NCBI GenBank assembly: GCA_014378615.1
Contig: JACMNI010000026.1
Coordinates: forward strand, 1-44,907
Direction: 5' to 3'
DNA from: Candidatus Saccharimonadota bacterium
GTDB taxonomy: Bacteria > Patescibacteriota > Saccharimonadia > Saccharimonadales > UBA4665
DNA length: 44,907 nucleotides
The notes beneath the pieces were generated by a model that saw only the letters and a program-made list of their open reading frames with translations, had not been told where the DNA came from and ran no database searches. Positions 24,144 to 32,809 of this stretch are shown piece after piece; the first letter of the stretch is position 1, and each line of letters starts with the position of its first letter. A program made the translations under genes and the position numbers.

Positions 24144-25187
24144 ATGCCCGACCAGACCCCAGCACCTAATACACCTACTACTGAACAGTTGGTGACCGAT
24201 GTTTTAGCAACTATCGACCGTGAACGTGAACGCGAAATCGTGGCTCGCCGCTTTGGTCTGTTTGATCGTAAAGAAACGCTTGAGCAAATTGGTGAAATGC
24301 TCGGGATTACCCGTGAGCGCGTTCGTCAGCTTGAAAAATCTGTAATAACCAAATTACGCGCCGCCGGAGAGCAGGGGACACTACCTCATATCAGCGACTT
24401 CCAGACATCAGTAACTGAGAAGCTACAATCCATGGGCGAAATCGCTCGTGTAACTGTCTTAACCGCCAGCCTCGTAGAAGATGCCAATAAGGTAGAGCAG
24501 GCGAGAACCGCCTTTTTAGCCAGCTTGTGCCCAGAACTAGTTGTCATTAGCGAAGACGATCACTTCTACAACAGTGTGGCCATCAAAAAGACCCGCGACG
24601 AAAAGACATTAAAAGCTGCCGTCGCCAAAATTATCGATGCCATCAAAAAGCTCGGCGAACCAAAGCCAATTGAAGAAGTAGCTACCGCCGTCGCTATCGA
24701 CGATCCTAAGCAGGCCGAAGCCCTCGCTAGCACCAGTAAAGCTCTAGCTACTCTCAATGGCCGTTGGGGCCTCGTAAAGTGGCCTATGGTCAACCCTAAG
24801 AACATCCGCGACAAGATTTACGTCATTCTAAAAGAGCACGGCACCCACCTCCACTTTAACGAAATCGCCGAAGCTATCAAAGACAGCGAATTTAAGCGCA
24901 AAGACGTGACCACCCAAGCTATTCACAACGAACTCATCAAAGACAAGCGCTTCGTCCTTATTGGTCGCGGCATCTACGCTCTAAAAGAGTGGGGCTACGA
25001 GAAGGGTACCGTTGCCGATATCATCACCGAAGTCCTCAAAAAGGCCGGCGAACCCCTCCACCGCGACGAAATTGTCAAGCGCGTCCTCGAGAGCCGCTAC
25101 GTTAAAGAGACGACCATCCTCCTGAACCTACAGGGCAAATCCCAGTTCAAGCGCGTCGCCAAAGCCACTTACGACTTAGCTGGTTAA
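24144..25187 (+). CDS. Sigma-region-4 / HARE-HTH fusion transcription regulator
   Basis: Residues ~15-75 form a sigma-70 region 4 helix-turn-helix (REREREIVARRFGLFDRKETLEQIGEMLGITRERVRQLEKSVITKLR). No region 2 (-10 recognition or core-binding) is present, so it is not a complete sigma factor. After a helical middle come two HARE-HTH/RpoE-delta-like winged-helix units (IYVILKEHGTHLHFNEIAEAI...GIYALKEWG and ADIITEVLKKAGEPLHRDEIVKRV...). The delta subunit of Firmicutes RNA polymerase uses the same domain. The fusion suggests an RNA-polymerase-associated factor touching -35 regions or promoter DNA (inference). Confidence 0.85.
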   Translation: MPDQTPAPNTPTTEQLVTDVLATIDREREREIVARRFGLFDRKETLEQIGEMLGITRERVRQLEKSVITKLRAAGEQGTLPHISDFQTSVTEKLQSMGEIARVTVLTASLVEDANKVEQARTAFLASLCPELVVISEDDHFYNSVAIKKTRDEKTLKAAVAKIIDAIKKLGEPKPIEEVATAVAIDDPKQAEALASTSKALATLNGRWGLVKWPMVNPKNIRDKIYVILKEHGTHLHFNEIAEAIKDSEFKRKDVTTQAIHNELIKDKRFVLIGRGIYALKEWGYEKGTVADIITEVLKKAGEPLHRDEIVKRVLESRYVKETTILLNLQGKSQFKRVAKATYDLAG

Positions 25188-25205
25188 ATCCCCCAAGGAT
25201 ATCTT

Positions 25206-25781
25206 ATGATCCGTGAATCGTTTCGTGACTTCCTAGCTTTTACCGAAGTACAGCCCGAAGCCGTAGCTGACTATTTGGGAAATATGCTGCTGGGAAAAAC
25301 GGCTGTCTTACAATTGCGACCAATCAGCCTTGGGGTTTTCAGGGGCCGTTCTAGCGCGCCAAGCAAGTTAACTGGCCGTACAACGACAATTTATAGTGGA
25401 AGTAGTCCGTCATTTACTTCATCGTGGCTCAACCGACATCAGGCCGATCCTGCAAACTTTTCTTTAACGTTGGCTTCGAATGTGCATCTTGATAGACCCG
25501 ACGCACCAGTTTTATACACGGGCGGCGGTGGCGATCTTCAGATTAAGTTAGATCAGCTTCAACAGATAGATGTTGGTCATGGAGTGATTACTTCAAAAAG
25601 TCATAAATCTGTGTTTTCGAACGCTAGATACAATATTTTCGAACAAGCGTTAGCTGATGGCATAGATACGGCTCAATCCGTAAGGTTGAGCCAGCCTGCG
25701 ACCTGTCGCGGGTTTGCTGAGCCATTCGCAGCCAGGCTACTTTTATACCGAGAGCTCCTTAGTTGTCCGCTAGACGCTTAA
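25206..25781 (+). CDS. 191-aa orphan protein
   Basis: I recognise no family. The gene starts 18 nt after the sigma4-HARE stop with a Shine-Dalgarno (AAGGA) 6 nt before the ATG, so it is probably co-transcribed. The protein is soluble, without signal peptide or membrane helix, with a Ser/Thr-rich middle (TTTIYSGSSPSFTSSW) and a glycine run (LYTGGGGDLQI). It is the last plus-strand gene before the convergent gap. Confidence 0.6.
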   Translation: MIRESFRDFLAFTEVQPEAVADYLGNMLLGKTAVLQLRPISLGVFRGRSSAPSKLTGRTTTIYSGSSPSFTSSWLNRHQADPANFSLTLASNVHLDRPDAPVLYTGGGGDLQIKLDQLQQIDVGHGVITSKSHKSVFSNARYNIFEQALADGIDTAQSVRLSQPATCRGFAEPFAARLLLYRELLSCPLDA

Positions 25782-26241
25782 TCACGACCATCGGTCCCAA
25801 TAATAAAAATAATAACTGTTTGTGCATCGCTAAACGTTTTACGAACATGACCGATGCGAGACCGGAGGGTGATTATGTTAGGTATTGCCAAATAAGAGCA
25901 ATATACGATTGTGAAAGGTTAGTAGGGGCCAATTAATAAATAAAGATGATTATGATTGGCGAACGGGAAAGATTTTTGACTGAATATGACGCAGCAGTGC
26001 ACTCGCCCCACATAATAACTAGATGTCGTACAATGTATATTTTGCGTCGCTCATATAGGTAAAACAGTTGATAATGTATACCCCTCAGCCGGGGGACTTA
26101 TATGCGGTATATGGTAATTACGTATGTTAACTACACACCCCAATGCTTTCTATCTGTTATATGTTACCGCCTTATGCCTATACACCTGCTAAAGTCCGCA
26201 TATAGCCCTAGCGTCGGCCTGTGATTTACAACACTAGACGG

Positions 26242-26250
26242 TTATCCACA
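26242..26250 (+). promoter_or_regulatory. DnaA-box sequence TTATCCACA
   Basis: This is the exact consensus nonamer for DnaA. It is single in this region and is followed by about 100 bp of very AT-rich DNA. It could belong to an origin-like or DnaA-titration site, or be chance. Confidence 0.4.
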
Positions 26251-26317
26251 GTTTTGGCGTGAAAACTTTCTTTTTGGCCCTAAATTTTATTTATTTGACT
26301 TCCCTGACTTTTCATAG

Positions 26318-26376
26318 TGTTTATATAGTTTTTTGATATACTGCCCTATTTGTATGTTTATATACTTTTTTCAGAA
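26318..26376. repeat. AT-rich direct repeat pair (TGTTTATATAsTTTTTT)
   Basis: TGTTTATATAGTTTTTT and TGTTTATATACTTTTTT occur 37 bp apart. They resemble unwinding-element repeats or duplicated promoter fragments. Confidence 0.5.
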
Positions 26377-26460
26377 TTGCTCCACAAACTAAAACATGAA
26401 CAAAACACGAACTAGCAGGGTGCAGAACGGGGCAACCCCCAACCAGAACCAAACTTACGC

Positions 26461-26527
26461 GCTACCATTTGCATTCGTAAACAGTAGGACTTTGTTAGTC
26501 CAGATGGATATGGATGCAAATGGTAGC
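26461..26527. repeat. Long hairpin with inner hairpin downstream of ftsQ
   Basis: GCTACCATTTGCAT (26461-26474) is the perfect complement of ATGCAAATGGTAGC (26514-26527). Five more pairs (two of them G-T) extend the stem to about 19 bp. The loop holds a second hairpin GGACT-ttgtt-AGTCC. There is no T-tract on either side, so it is not a standard intrinsic terminator, although it is in the right place to protect the 3' end of the division-cluster mRNA. Confidence 0.75.
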
Positions 26528-26549
26528 CCTAACCGTACCAACCCCTCCC

Positions 26550-27479
26550 CTATTTGTAGTAGGCCCGACCGTCAACCCGTACATCAATATACTGCCCTGG
26601 CGTAACATGCTGCGCTAAAAGGCGATCATAGACCGCTAACAGCGTACCGGCTTGTTGGCGACTACTGTTACTGGCTAAGTTTAATTTCACAAAATACGGT
26701 TGTCCGGCTAGGCGAATATCGAGCTCACTGGCGCCCGCTGGCAGGGTCATACTGCTAACAGATACTCCGTGGGCCTTAAGCTGGCTTAAAACGGTCAAAA
26801 TAAAGCCGACATTATCAGTGGTCAATCCTTGTTTACGGATTTTAACCGTAACACCGCTTTCGTCCGTAACCAGGGGTAGTTGAAGACTGCTCAGACCAGC
26901 TAATTGTGATCCGGTTAATAATGCCGTGCCACCGGCGTCAAGCGCAAAACTACCGTTATTAGTGGCCAGTATCAGAACTGGCTCGGCATTGGCTATGGTA
27001 ATCGTCGTGCGGTGCGTTAAAAGCGGCAAACTAACCTGAACGGTAGCGAGTTCGGGATATTGCTTAGCTAATTTGTCGGCAAGCGCTGAGGTGCTGACCG
27101 TAATTTTATTCTTGTTGAATATAGAACTGTCCATAATATGGCCGGCGGCGGCCTCATAGACGGCCGTATCTTGCAGTACGGTTTTAGAAGTCGCACTAGG
27201 TAGAATGACAATTCTCGGTCGAGACGACAAAGTACTGACATAGATCAAGCAAATGATAGCTGATATTAGGAGTACCCCAAGCCCGAAACGTTGACGCCAA
27301 TACCGACTTGTGGCGCGAGCCTGTTCAGCGGTTTCGGAGCGCGCAATTTGTCGACCGGTGTTAAGCAGGGCGTCAGAGCGGCGGGCGTAATACGAAAAGG
27401 CAGCCGGCTTTTCATCGGTGCGGCTGGTTGGCCGATGACGGCCAGTTGGTGGTTTGGTGTTTTTTTTAATTTTAAACAT
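26550..27479 (-). CDS. ftsQ: Cell division protein FtsQ/DivIB-like
   Basis: The 309-aa bitopic protein has a basic, Lys/Arg/Pro-rich cytoplasmic tail of ~95 residues, a single transmembrane helix (FGLGVLLISAIICLIYVSTLSS) and an extracytoplasmic part. That part fits a POTRA-like domain (FNKNKITVSTSALADKLAKQYPELATVQVSLPLLTHRTTITI) followed by a beta domain. It links early and late divisome proteins. It is last in the mraZ...murG-ftsQ cluster and starts 9 nt after murG, the classic murG-ftsQ order without the intervening murC/ddl. Sequence conservation in this family is low, so position adds much of the confidence. Confidence 0.85.
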   Translation of the reverse strand: MFKIKKNTKPPTGRHRPTSRTDEKPAAFSYYARRSDALLNTGRQIARSETAEQARATSRYWRQRFGLGVLLISAIICLIYVSTLSSRPRIVILPSATSKTVLQDTAVYEAAAGHIMDSSIFNKNKITVSTSALADKLAKQYPELATVQVSLPLLTHRTTITIANAEPVLILATNNGSFALDAGGTALLTGSQLAGLSSLQLPLVTDESGVTVKIRKQGLTTDNVGFILTVLSQLKAHGVSVSSMTLPAGASELDIRLAGQPYFVKLNLASNSSRQQAGTLLAVYDRLLAQHVTPGQYIDVRVDGRAYYK

Positions 27480-27487
27480 TGTAACAG

Positions 27488-28657
27488 CTATTTCACCGCC
27501 GCTTCGTCGAGTAGTAATTGGGCCATTTTTCGAGCGGCATCTCGGTGGGCGGTGGTCTGTAGCTTTTGTCCCAATTCGGCGGCCCTGACCGGGTTCTTCA
27601 ATAAATCACTGATAGCTCGGGCCAAGTAATTGGCGTCGGCTTGCACGGCAGCTTCGTCTACTACTACGGCGGCTCCGGCGTCGGCCAGGAATTGAGCATT
27701 CTTTAACTGATGACCCCCTGTTAGGAAGGGACTTGGCACGACAATACAAGCTTTTCCCTGAACGCTGAATTCGGCTAGATTAGTTGCCCCTGCCCTCGTT
27801 ATAACGACGTCGGCCGCCCCGCTGTAGCGGTACAAATCGCTGATATATCCCCTGACCTGCACCCGTTGCCTGGCTGTGCCCGATAAGTGGTCATCGTAAA
27901 CGGTATTTACAGCAGCTTCGTTAGCCCGCCCAACCCCGTGTATCAGGTACAAACCGGGGAATTCGGCTAATAGATGACTGGCGATTTCACTAATAGCCTG
28001 GTTGATCCGCTGCGCGCCCAGGCCACCGCCAATGACAAACAGTACTTTAGCAGCACTCGGAATCTGTATCTCACTCCTGTATGACTTCTGTAATGCATTT
28101 GTAACCGGTACAAAATCGCCTACTAGCGGTATGCCAACCGTGGATGTTTTAGCGCCCGGGTACGGATAGAGCTCGGCTGGCAAGGCGACGGCGTGGCGTC
28201 GGGCCCAACGGCCAATGATTCGGTTAGCCAGTCCGGGAATAGCGTCGGAGTCGTGCGTTACATATGGAATCTTTAAACTGGCCGCAGCCAATCCGACTGG
28301 CACGCCGACAAAGCCCCCCTTAACAAATATGATATCAGGGCGCAGCCGGCGCAAAAGCCGATAGCTCTGCACGCAGCCAATCAGCACATACAAGCCGTCT
28401 CGGAGGTTTAAAAACATGGTGGGAATATCTAAAAATTGACGCCAACCTTCCCCGTGGTAGCGGCGAAATTTTCCAGCCCGTACGCTGTAAACGGCATCTA
28501 TATTAGTATCCTGGGCCGGAATATCGGCGAGACCATCGCCAGTCTGCCCGATATATAAAACCTCAGTGGTAGAATCTAGGCGCTTAACTGCTTGCGCGAC
28601 CGCTAGGATCGGGGTGATATGCCCCCCGGAGCCGCCGCCCGTCATGATGATTCTCAT
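27488..28657 (-). CDS. murG: UDP-GlcNAc:undecaprenyl-PP-MurNAc-pentapeptide GlcNAc transferase
   Basis: The 389-aa GT-B glycosyltransferase opens with MRIIMTGGGSGGHITPILAVAQAV (the lipid I-binding glycine loop). It also has GGFVGVPVGLAA, HDSDAIPGLANR, GGGLGAQRINQAI, VITRAGATNLAE and the UDP-GlcNAc site with PSPFLTGGHQLKNA. It makes lipid II on the inner membrane face. Its start codon, with a ribosome site AAAGGCGGG, lies 74 nt inside the ftsW reading frame, so expression is probably coupled to ftsW. Confidence 0.96.
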   Translation of the reverse strand: MRIIMTGGGSGGHITPILAVAQAVKRLDSTTEVLYIGQTGDGLADIPAQDTNIDAVYSVRAGKFRRYHGEGWRQFLDIPTMFLNLRDGLYVLIGCVQSYRLLRRLRPDIIFVKGGFVGVPVGLAAASLKIPYVTHDSDAIPGLANRIIGRWARRHAVALPAELYPYPGAKTSTVGIPLVGDFVPVTNALQKSYRSEIQIPSAAKVLFVIGGGLGAQRINQAISEIASHLLAEFPGLYLIHGVGRANEAAVNTVYDDHLSGTARQRVQVRGYISDLYRYSGAADVVITRAGATNLAEFSVQGKACIVVPSPFLTGGHQLKNAQFLADAGAAVVVDEAAVQADANYLARAISDLLKNPVRAAELGQKLQTTAHRDAARKMAQLLLDEAAVK

Positions 28658-29900
28658 GGCTATGCCCGCCTTTCTTTTCTGTCATTACATGTATCGGAGC
28701 CGCAAAGGTGGTGTACTTGGAAACCTGGAATACTAGACCGACCGCCGCCGCTACAAACACCACACTGGTGCCGCCATAGCTAATAAGTGGCAACGTTATA
28801 CCCTTAAGTGGCAGCAGACCAATCATGGCGCCGATATTGATGATGGTTTGGACGCTCAGCCACGCCAGCACGCCGCACACGACCAGACGGCTGAAATTAT
28901 CGGGCGCCCGCTCGGCAATCGTCTTAAGTCGGCTGAAAAAGGCCGTAAACAGCCCGAGTAACACTAGACAACCTATAAAGCCGAACTTTTCAGCATAAAT
29001 TGCAAATATCGAGTCGTTAGCGGCCTCTGGCAGATAGCCATAGGCTTGGACGCTGCGCCCGAGACCTAGACCTGCCATACCGCCCGAACCAACGGCAATT
29101 AGCGCCTGGCACGCTTGATACCCGGCGTCCTGGCAGTTTGACTCGGGGTGCACAAACGAAGCCAGCCGTTCACGGCGGTACTGCGACGGAAGAATAACGA
29201 GCGTGGCCCCAATTATCAATACTGCGCCGACTAAGGCTAGGCGCTTCAGCGGTAAACCGGCCACAAAACACATGGCGCCGACGATGGCTATAAGCACCGC
29301 CATCGAACCAAGATCACTTTGAGCGTGTAGTTTCTGTGGACCAGCAATAACGACACCAGCTACTAGCACGGCAATTAGCAACGGCTTGAGTGTTTTTTCG
29401 TAGCTGTCGAGCCAACCGTGCGCAATTCGATCGGTAAAGAACCCGGCTAAGGCCAGAAGCGCCGCAAACTTTACAATTTCAACCGATTGAAACGAAAAAC
29501 TTCCGAGCCGCACCCAACGATGGGCCGGATATGCAGGATTGACCGGTAAAAGTAGCGCTAATACGGTTGCAATGGCGGCAATAATAAGTAGTGGCTTGGC
29601 GAGTCGGCGCCAGATACTAAGCGGAATTTGTGAGGTCGCGATAAAGGCAACAATACTGAGGCTAATAGCTAGCAACTGCTTATTTACAAAGTGCGACGTG
29701 CTAACGTGACTGGCTTGAGCCAAAGCCGGACTGATGGCATAGACCACAATGAGACCAATGGACAAAAGCGCGGCGCAGAGTATTACCAGCCAATAGTCAG
29801 GACGGTGCTTGCGACCAAGCGCCAGCACACCGGCCGTATCCTGACGACCGCTGCCCCGCTGCCCAATGACCGGTCGGCGGCGAGGGGTGCTGGGACGCAT
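28584..29900 (-). CDS. ftsW: Peptidoglycan polymerase FtsW (SEDS family)
   Basis: The 438-aa protein has about ten transmembrane helices and an N-terminal basic tail (RPSTPRRRPVIGQRGSGRQ). SEDS features include HRWVRLGSFSFQSVEIVKFAAL, DLGSMAVLIAI, RRERLASFVHPE, and the C-terminal block LPLKGITLPLISYGGTSVVFVAAAVG. It polymerises septal glycan together with the PBP encoded nearby. Its last ~24 codons overlap the start of murG in another frame (28584-28657), giving a His/Arg-rich hydrophilic tail that murG sequence forces. Confidence 0.95.
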   Translation of the reverse strand: MRPSTPRRRPVIGQRGSGRQDTAGVLALGRKHRPDYWLVILCAALLSIGLIVVYAISPALAQASHVSTSHFVNKQLLAISLSIVAFIATSQIPLSIWRRLAKPLLIIAAIATVLALLLPVNPAYPAHRWVRLGSFSFQSVEIVKFAALLALAGFFTDRIAHGWLDSYEKTLKPLLIAVLVAGVVIAGPQKLHAQSDLGSMAVLIAIVGAMCFVAGLPLKRLALVGAVLIIGATLVILPSQYRRERLASFVHPESNCQDAGYQACQALIAVGSGGMAGLGLGRSVQAYGYLPEAANDSIFAIYAEKFGFIGCLVLLGLFTAFFSRLKTIAERAPDNFSRLVVCGVLAWLSVQTIINIGAMIGLLPLKGITLPLISYGGTSVVFVAAAVGLVFQVSKYTTFAAPIHVMTEKKGGHSHENHHDGRRLRGAYHPDPSGRASS

Positions 29901-29901
29901 G

Positions 29902-30939
29902 TTACGTACTCCTGCCGAGTAGGAACACCAAAAGCCCTAAGACACTACTCACCTGTCCTAGAATCCAGAAGCGCATGGTAACTTTAGTCTCGGGCCAGCC
30001 GAGCGCTTCAAAGTGATGATGGATCGGTGATGACAAAAATACTTTCTTACCGTTGCGCAGTTTACGAGAAATCCGATTAATTATTACCGAGCCAGTTTCC
30101 ATAATGTATACCAACCCAATAATAGGCAGTATGTAGACGGTATCGGTTTGCATAGCAATAACGCCGAGCGCCGTACCGAGCGCAAATGACCCGACATCGC
30201 CCATAAAAAAGCGCGCTGGGAAGATATTAAACCAGGTGTAACTCAGGAGTGCACCAACAACTGTTAGACAGAAGGTAGCAAGGGCGTATTTGCCTTCGAT
30301 AGCGGCTATAACGGCGTAAGCCGTAAACGACGATGTTAGCAGGCCACCGGCCAGGCCGTCTAGCCCGTCGGTAATATTGACCGAGTTAGCTGTGGCGACC
30401 ACCACCAGCCAAAATATAGCTACAATCAGTATCCCGACTTCAAAGTGCTGTATCCCCGGCAAGCTAACGGTGTGAACGTTCAGTTTGTAGTAAAACCACA
30501 AGCCACCAATCACGGCCACAACGCTGTACAAGCCAAATTTTATCTTAGCCGTCATGCCGGCAATTTTGCTGCTGCCTCGAATATTCATGACGTCATCGGC
30601 CAAGCCAATCACCCCTGCTCCGAGCATGCCAGCCAGCGGCAGCCAAGTTTGGCTCCGGTCGAGGTTGAATAACAGCGTCACGATAGCGATGGCACTTATG
30701 AAGATAAGACCCGCCATGTTGGGGATATTGCGCACGTGTTTAGCGGCGTGTAACTTCTGGTACACGGTGGCTGCCCCACCCGACCACGAGTCGGTCCGGG
30801 CCTTTTTCCACCACTGTTTTTCATAGGCAATAGTTGTAAAAATTGGCGTGAGCGCCATGCTTAATGCAAAACCAGCAAAGGCCAGCAACAGCATGTGTAT
30901 CAGTTCCCCGGTAGAAATAGCAAAAGTGAATGTGTTCAT
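29902..30939 (-). CDS. mraY: Phospho-MurNAc-pentapeptide translocase
   Basis: The 345-aa polytopic membrane protein has MraY motifs: KARTDSWSGGAATVYQKLHAAKHVRNIPNMAGL, ADDVMNI (Asp pair), NITDGLDGLAGG, FMGDVGSFALG, and SPIHHHFEALGWPETKVTMRFW (the His cluster). It transfers phospho-MurNAc-pentapeptide to undecaprenyl phosphate, making lipid I. It ends 1 nt before ftsW. The leader upstream (30940-30975) is AT-rich with CAATAAAAATAAAC-type sequence. Confidence 0.96.
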   Translation of the reverse strand: MNTFTFAISTGELIHMLLLAFAGFALSMALTPIFTTIAYEKQWWKKARTDSWSGGAATVYQKLHAAKHVRNIPNMAGLIFISAIAIVTLLFNLDRSQTWLPLAGMLGAGVIGLADDVMNIRGSSKIAGMTAKIKFGLYSVVAVIGGLWFYYKLNVHTVSLPGIQHFEVGILIVAIFWLVVVATANSVNITDGLDGLAGGLLTSSFTAYAVIAAIEGKYALATFCLTVVGALLSYTWFNIFPARFFMGDVGSFALGTALGVIAMQTDTVYILPIIGLVYIMETGSVIINRISRKLRNGKKVFLSSPIHHHFEALGWPETKVTMRFWILGQVSSVLGLLVFLLGRST

Positions 30940-31012
30940 AGAAAAGTAATATTGTTTATTTTTATTGTTTGGTTCTAGGCCAATTATACGCGTTGGGACC
31001 TTGCATTACCAG

Positions 31013-32794
31013 CTACTTAGTCTTAGGGGTTACCAATGATTCGTCTATGAGGGTGTGGGCTATCTTCCCAAAGATCGGCTGGGCGGCGGCTGTACCGGCA
31101 TAGCCACCATTGGTAGGCTTATCGACAAAGACGGCTATGACGTATTGCACGTCATCACCACCAACAAATCCAAGGTAGGTGCCATTAAATTTATCGTCAT
31201 AATAGCCGCCGCCGGGCTTGGCAATTTGCGCCGTACCGGTTTTACCACCAACAACGTAGTTTGACTGGTCAAAGCCCGGGTTAAAATTGTGCTTTTGGAC
31301 CACGTTTTGCATAAGAGGAATAAGAGCTTGGCTGATCTTAGGCGCCACAACATTGGCGGCCAATACTTTAGGAGTTTTCTTGGTTGTACCGCCATCAGCG
31401 GCAATAGCGGCGTCAATTAAGTGGGGCTGATAGTAAGTACCGCCGTTAACCGCAGCCGCCATGGCCGCCGCCATTTGAATCGGTGTGGCCGTCATGGCTT
31501 GGCCGAACGTGGTGTTGGCATATGTTAGATTAATTCCGGCACCATTATCACTGGCGCTAGGAATATAGCCGGTTGCCTCGTACCCTTGTTCTACACCCGT
31601 CGCTTTGCCAAATAAAAAGTGATTGACCATGTAGTCGTGCCAAATAGTCCGCGCCTTGTCGTTTATGCTACCGCCGCCCATCTGCATGAGCTCCCAGGTA
31701 ACACCAGTGTTGAGCGATAGGTTTAAGATATCGGCCACACTGCGGGTGCCGGCGCCGCCGTCTTCTTCGATGTTGGTAATGCGGAAGCCGTTGACGAGCC
31801 ACGACGCGGGGTCGTAATACGTCGTGCCTGGCGCTATTACGCCTTTATCAAGGGCTGCGGCCGTCGTCAACGGCTTCATGATAGAACCAACTTCAATTGG
31901 TTCCGAGACCGACGCATTGGCAAACAGTTTGGCGTTCTCGACTTCATTATATTTGGCTGGGTCATAGCTTGGGAAGTTGGCCATAGCTTTTATGGCGCCG
32001 GTACGCGGATCCATGATTACGGCGCTGGCCCCACTGGCTTTTGTATCTTTTACCCCCTTCTGCAATATAGTTTGCAGTTGCTGTTGAATGGCCAAGTCAA
32101 TTGTTACTATAAGATTGTCACCACTCTTAGCAGCAACTTCGGTATTGTCGCGGCTGGCCGCCAGCGGCACGCCGCTGATATCGGTAATGGCTCGCAACTG
32201 ACCGGGAGTTCCTTTTAATTGACTATTGAGCGCCTGCTCTAAACCATATTGCCCATTGCCGCTATCATCTACGAAACCTAAAACTTGAGCCGCTAGGTCA
32301 CCTTGCGGATAGGTCCGAAAGTCTTGCCCCTGCGTGCCGATGCCGGGATATTTTAACGCCAACAAGCGTTTGTTCTGCTCAGGGGTGAGCCTCTTGCCCA
32401 ACACTACGTAACGTGTATCTTTAGTGCGCAAAAGATTGGCCAGTTTACTGGCATTAGCTCCGGTTATAGCGCTGACCTTGTTGGCCACGGTATCAGGATT
32501 CTTAATGTAAACTGGATCGCCGTAGAGCGTGTATAGTTTTTGGTTGAGCACCACTGGAATTAGTTGATTGCCGTCACGCGCCGAAATAGTACCCCGGTTA
32601 GCGGGGATTTCATATTGTTTCAACTGGTCGCTCAGCGCAGCGTTTTTATAGTGGTTGTGGCGGATAATCTGGACGTAAAATAGTCGGACGCCGAATATCA
32701 TTACTATCAGCAGCAAAAAGCCATACCAAATCCGAACCCGTTGGGCTCCAAGGGCGGCAGTATTTGGATCGCTGTTTGTGTTTGGCAAAGCCAT
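31013..32794 (-). CDS. Division transpeptidase (class B PBP, FtsI-like)
   Basis: The protein is ~593 aa: a short cytoplasmic tail, one membrane helix (WYGFLLLIVMIFGVRLFYVQII), a pedestal/dimerisation domain (KYPGIGTQGQDFRTYPQGDLAAQVLGFV) and a transpeptidase domain. The three active-site motifs are SIMK, SLN and KTGTAQ. There is no PASTA repeat. It cross-links septal peptidoglycan. The track start (GTG, 32800) is less likely than the ATG at 32794: a TATAAT (32807-32802 on the minus strand) lies 7 nt before that ATG, giving a leaderless start within the ftsL-pbp junction. Confidence 0.94.
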   Translation of the reverse strand: MALPNTNSDPNTAALGAQRVRIWYGFLLLIVMIFGVRLFYVQIIRHNHYKNAALSDQLKQYEIPANRGTISARDGNQLIPVVLNQKLYTLYGDPVYIKNPDTVANKVSAITGANASKLANLLRTKDTRYVVLGKRLTPEQNKRLLALKYPGIGTQGQDFRTYPQGDLAAQVLGFVDDSGNGQYGLEQALNSQLKGTPGQLRAITDISGVPLAASRDNTEVAAKSGDNLIVTIDLAIQQQLQTILQKGVKDTKASGASAVIMDPRTGAIKAMANFPSYDPAKYNEVENAKLFANASVSEPIEVGSIMKPLTTAAALDKGVIAPGTTYYDPASWLVNGFRITNIEEDGGAGTRSVADILNLSLNTGVTWELMQMGGGSINDKARTIWHDYMVNHFLFGKATGVEQGYEATGYIPSASDNGAGINLTYANTTFGQAMTATPIQMAAAMAAAVNGGTYYQPHLIDAAIAADGGTTKKTPKVLAANVVAPKISQALIPLMQNVVQKHNFNPGFDQSNYVVGGKTGTAQIAKPGGGYYDDKFNGTYLGFVGGDDVQYVIAVFVDKPTNGGYAGTAAAQPIFGKIAHTLIDESLVTPKTK

Positions 32795-32809
32795 TAGCAC
32801 TATTATACT

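Larger units (their letters stand above)
25782..26549. other. 768-nt non-coding convergent region
   Basis: The last plus-strand gene and the last minus-strand gene of the division cluster face each other across this gap. It contains a perfect DnaA-box sequence (26242-26250), two AT-rich direct repeats (26318-26339 and 26355-26376), a long hairpin (26461-26527) and a strong Shine-Dalgarno (GGAGGG, 25864-25869) in front of a six-codon ORF (MLGIAK, 25875-25895). The 69-aa ORF at 26396 spans the hairpin and looks non-coding. No intrinsic terminator with a T-tract was seen for either flanking gene. Confidence 0.7.

Noticed and set aside
26023-26085. dif-like sites (ACAATGTATATTTTG and GATAATGTATACCCC)
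   Set aside because: Both contain a TGTATA core but the flanking XerC/XerD arms match poorly; not reported as a feature.
26396-26605. 69-aa plus-strand ORF
   Set aside because: It spans a long perfect hairpin and runs into the 3' end of ftsQ on the other strand; composition does not look coding.
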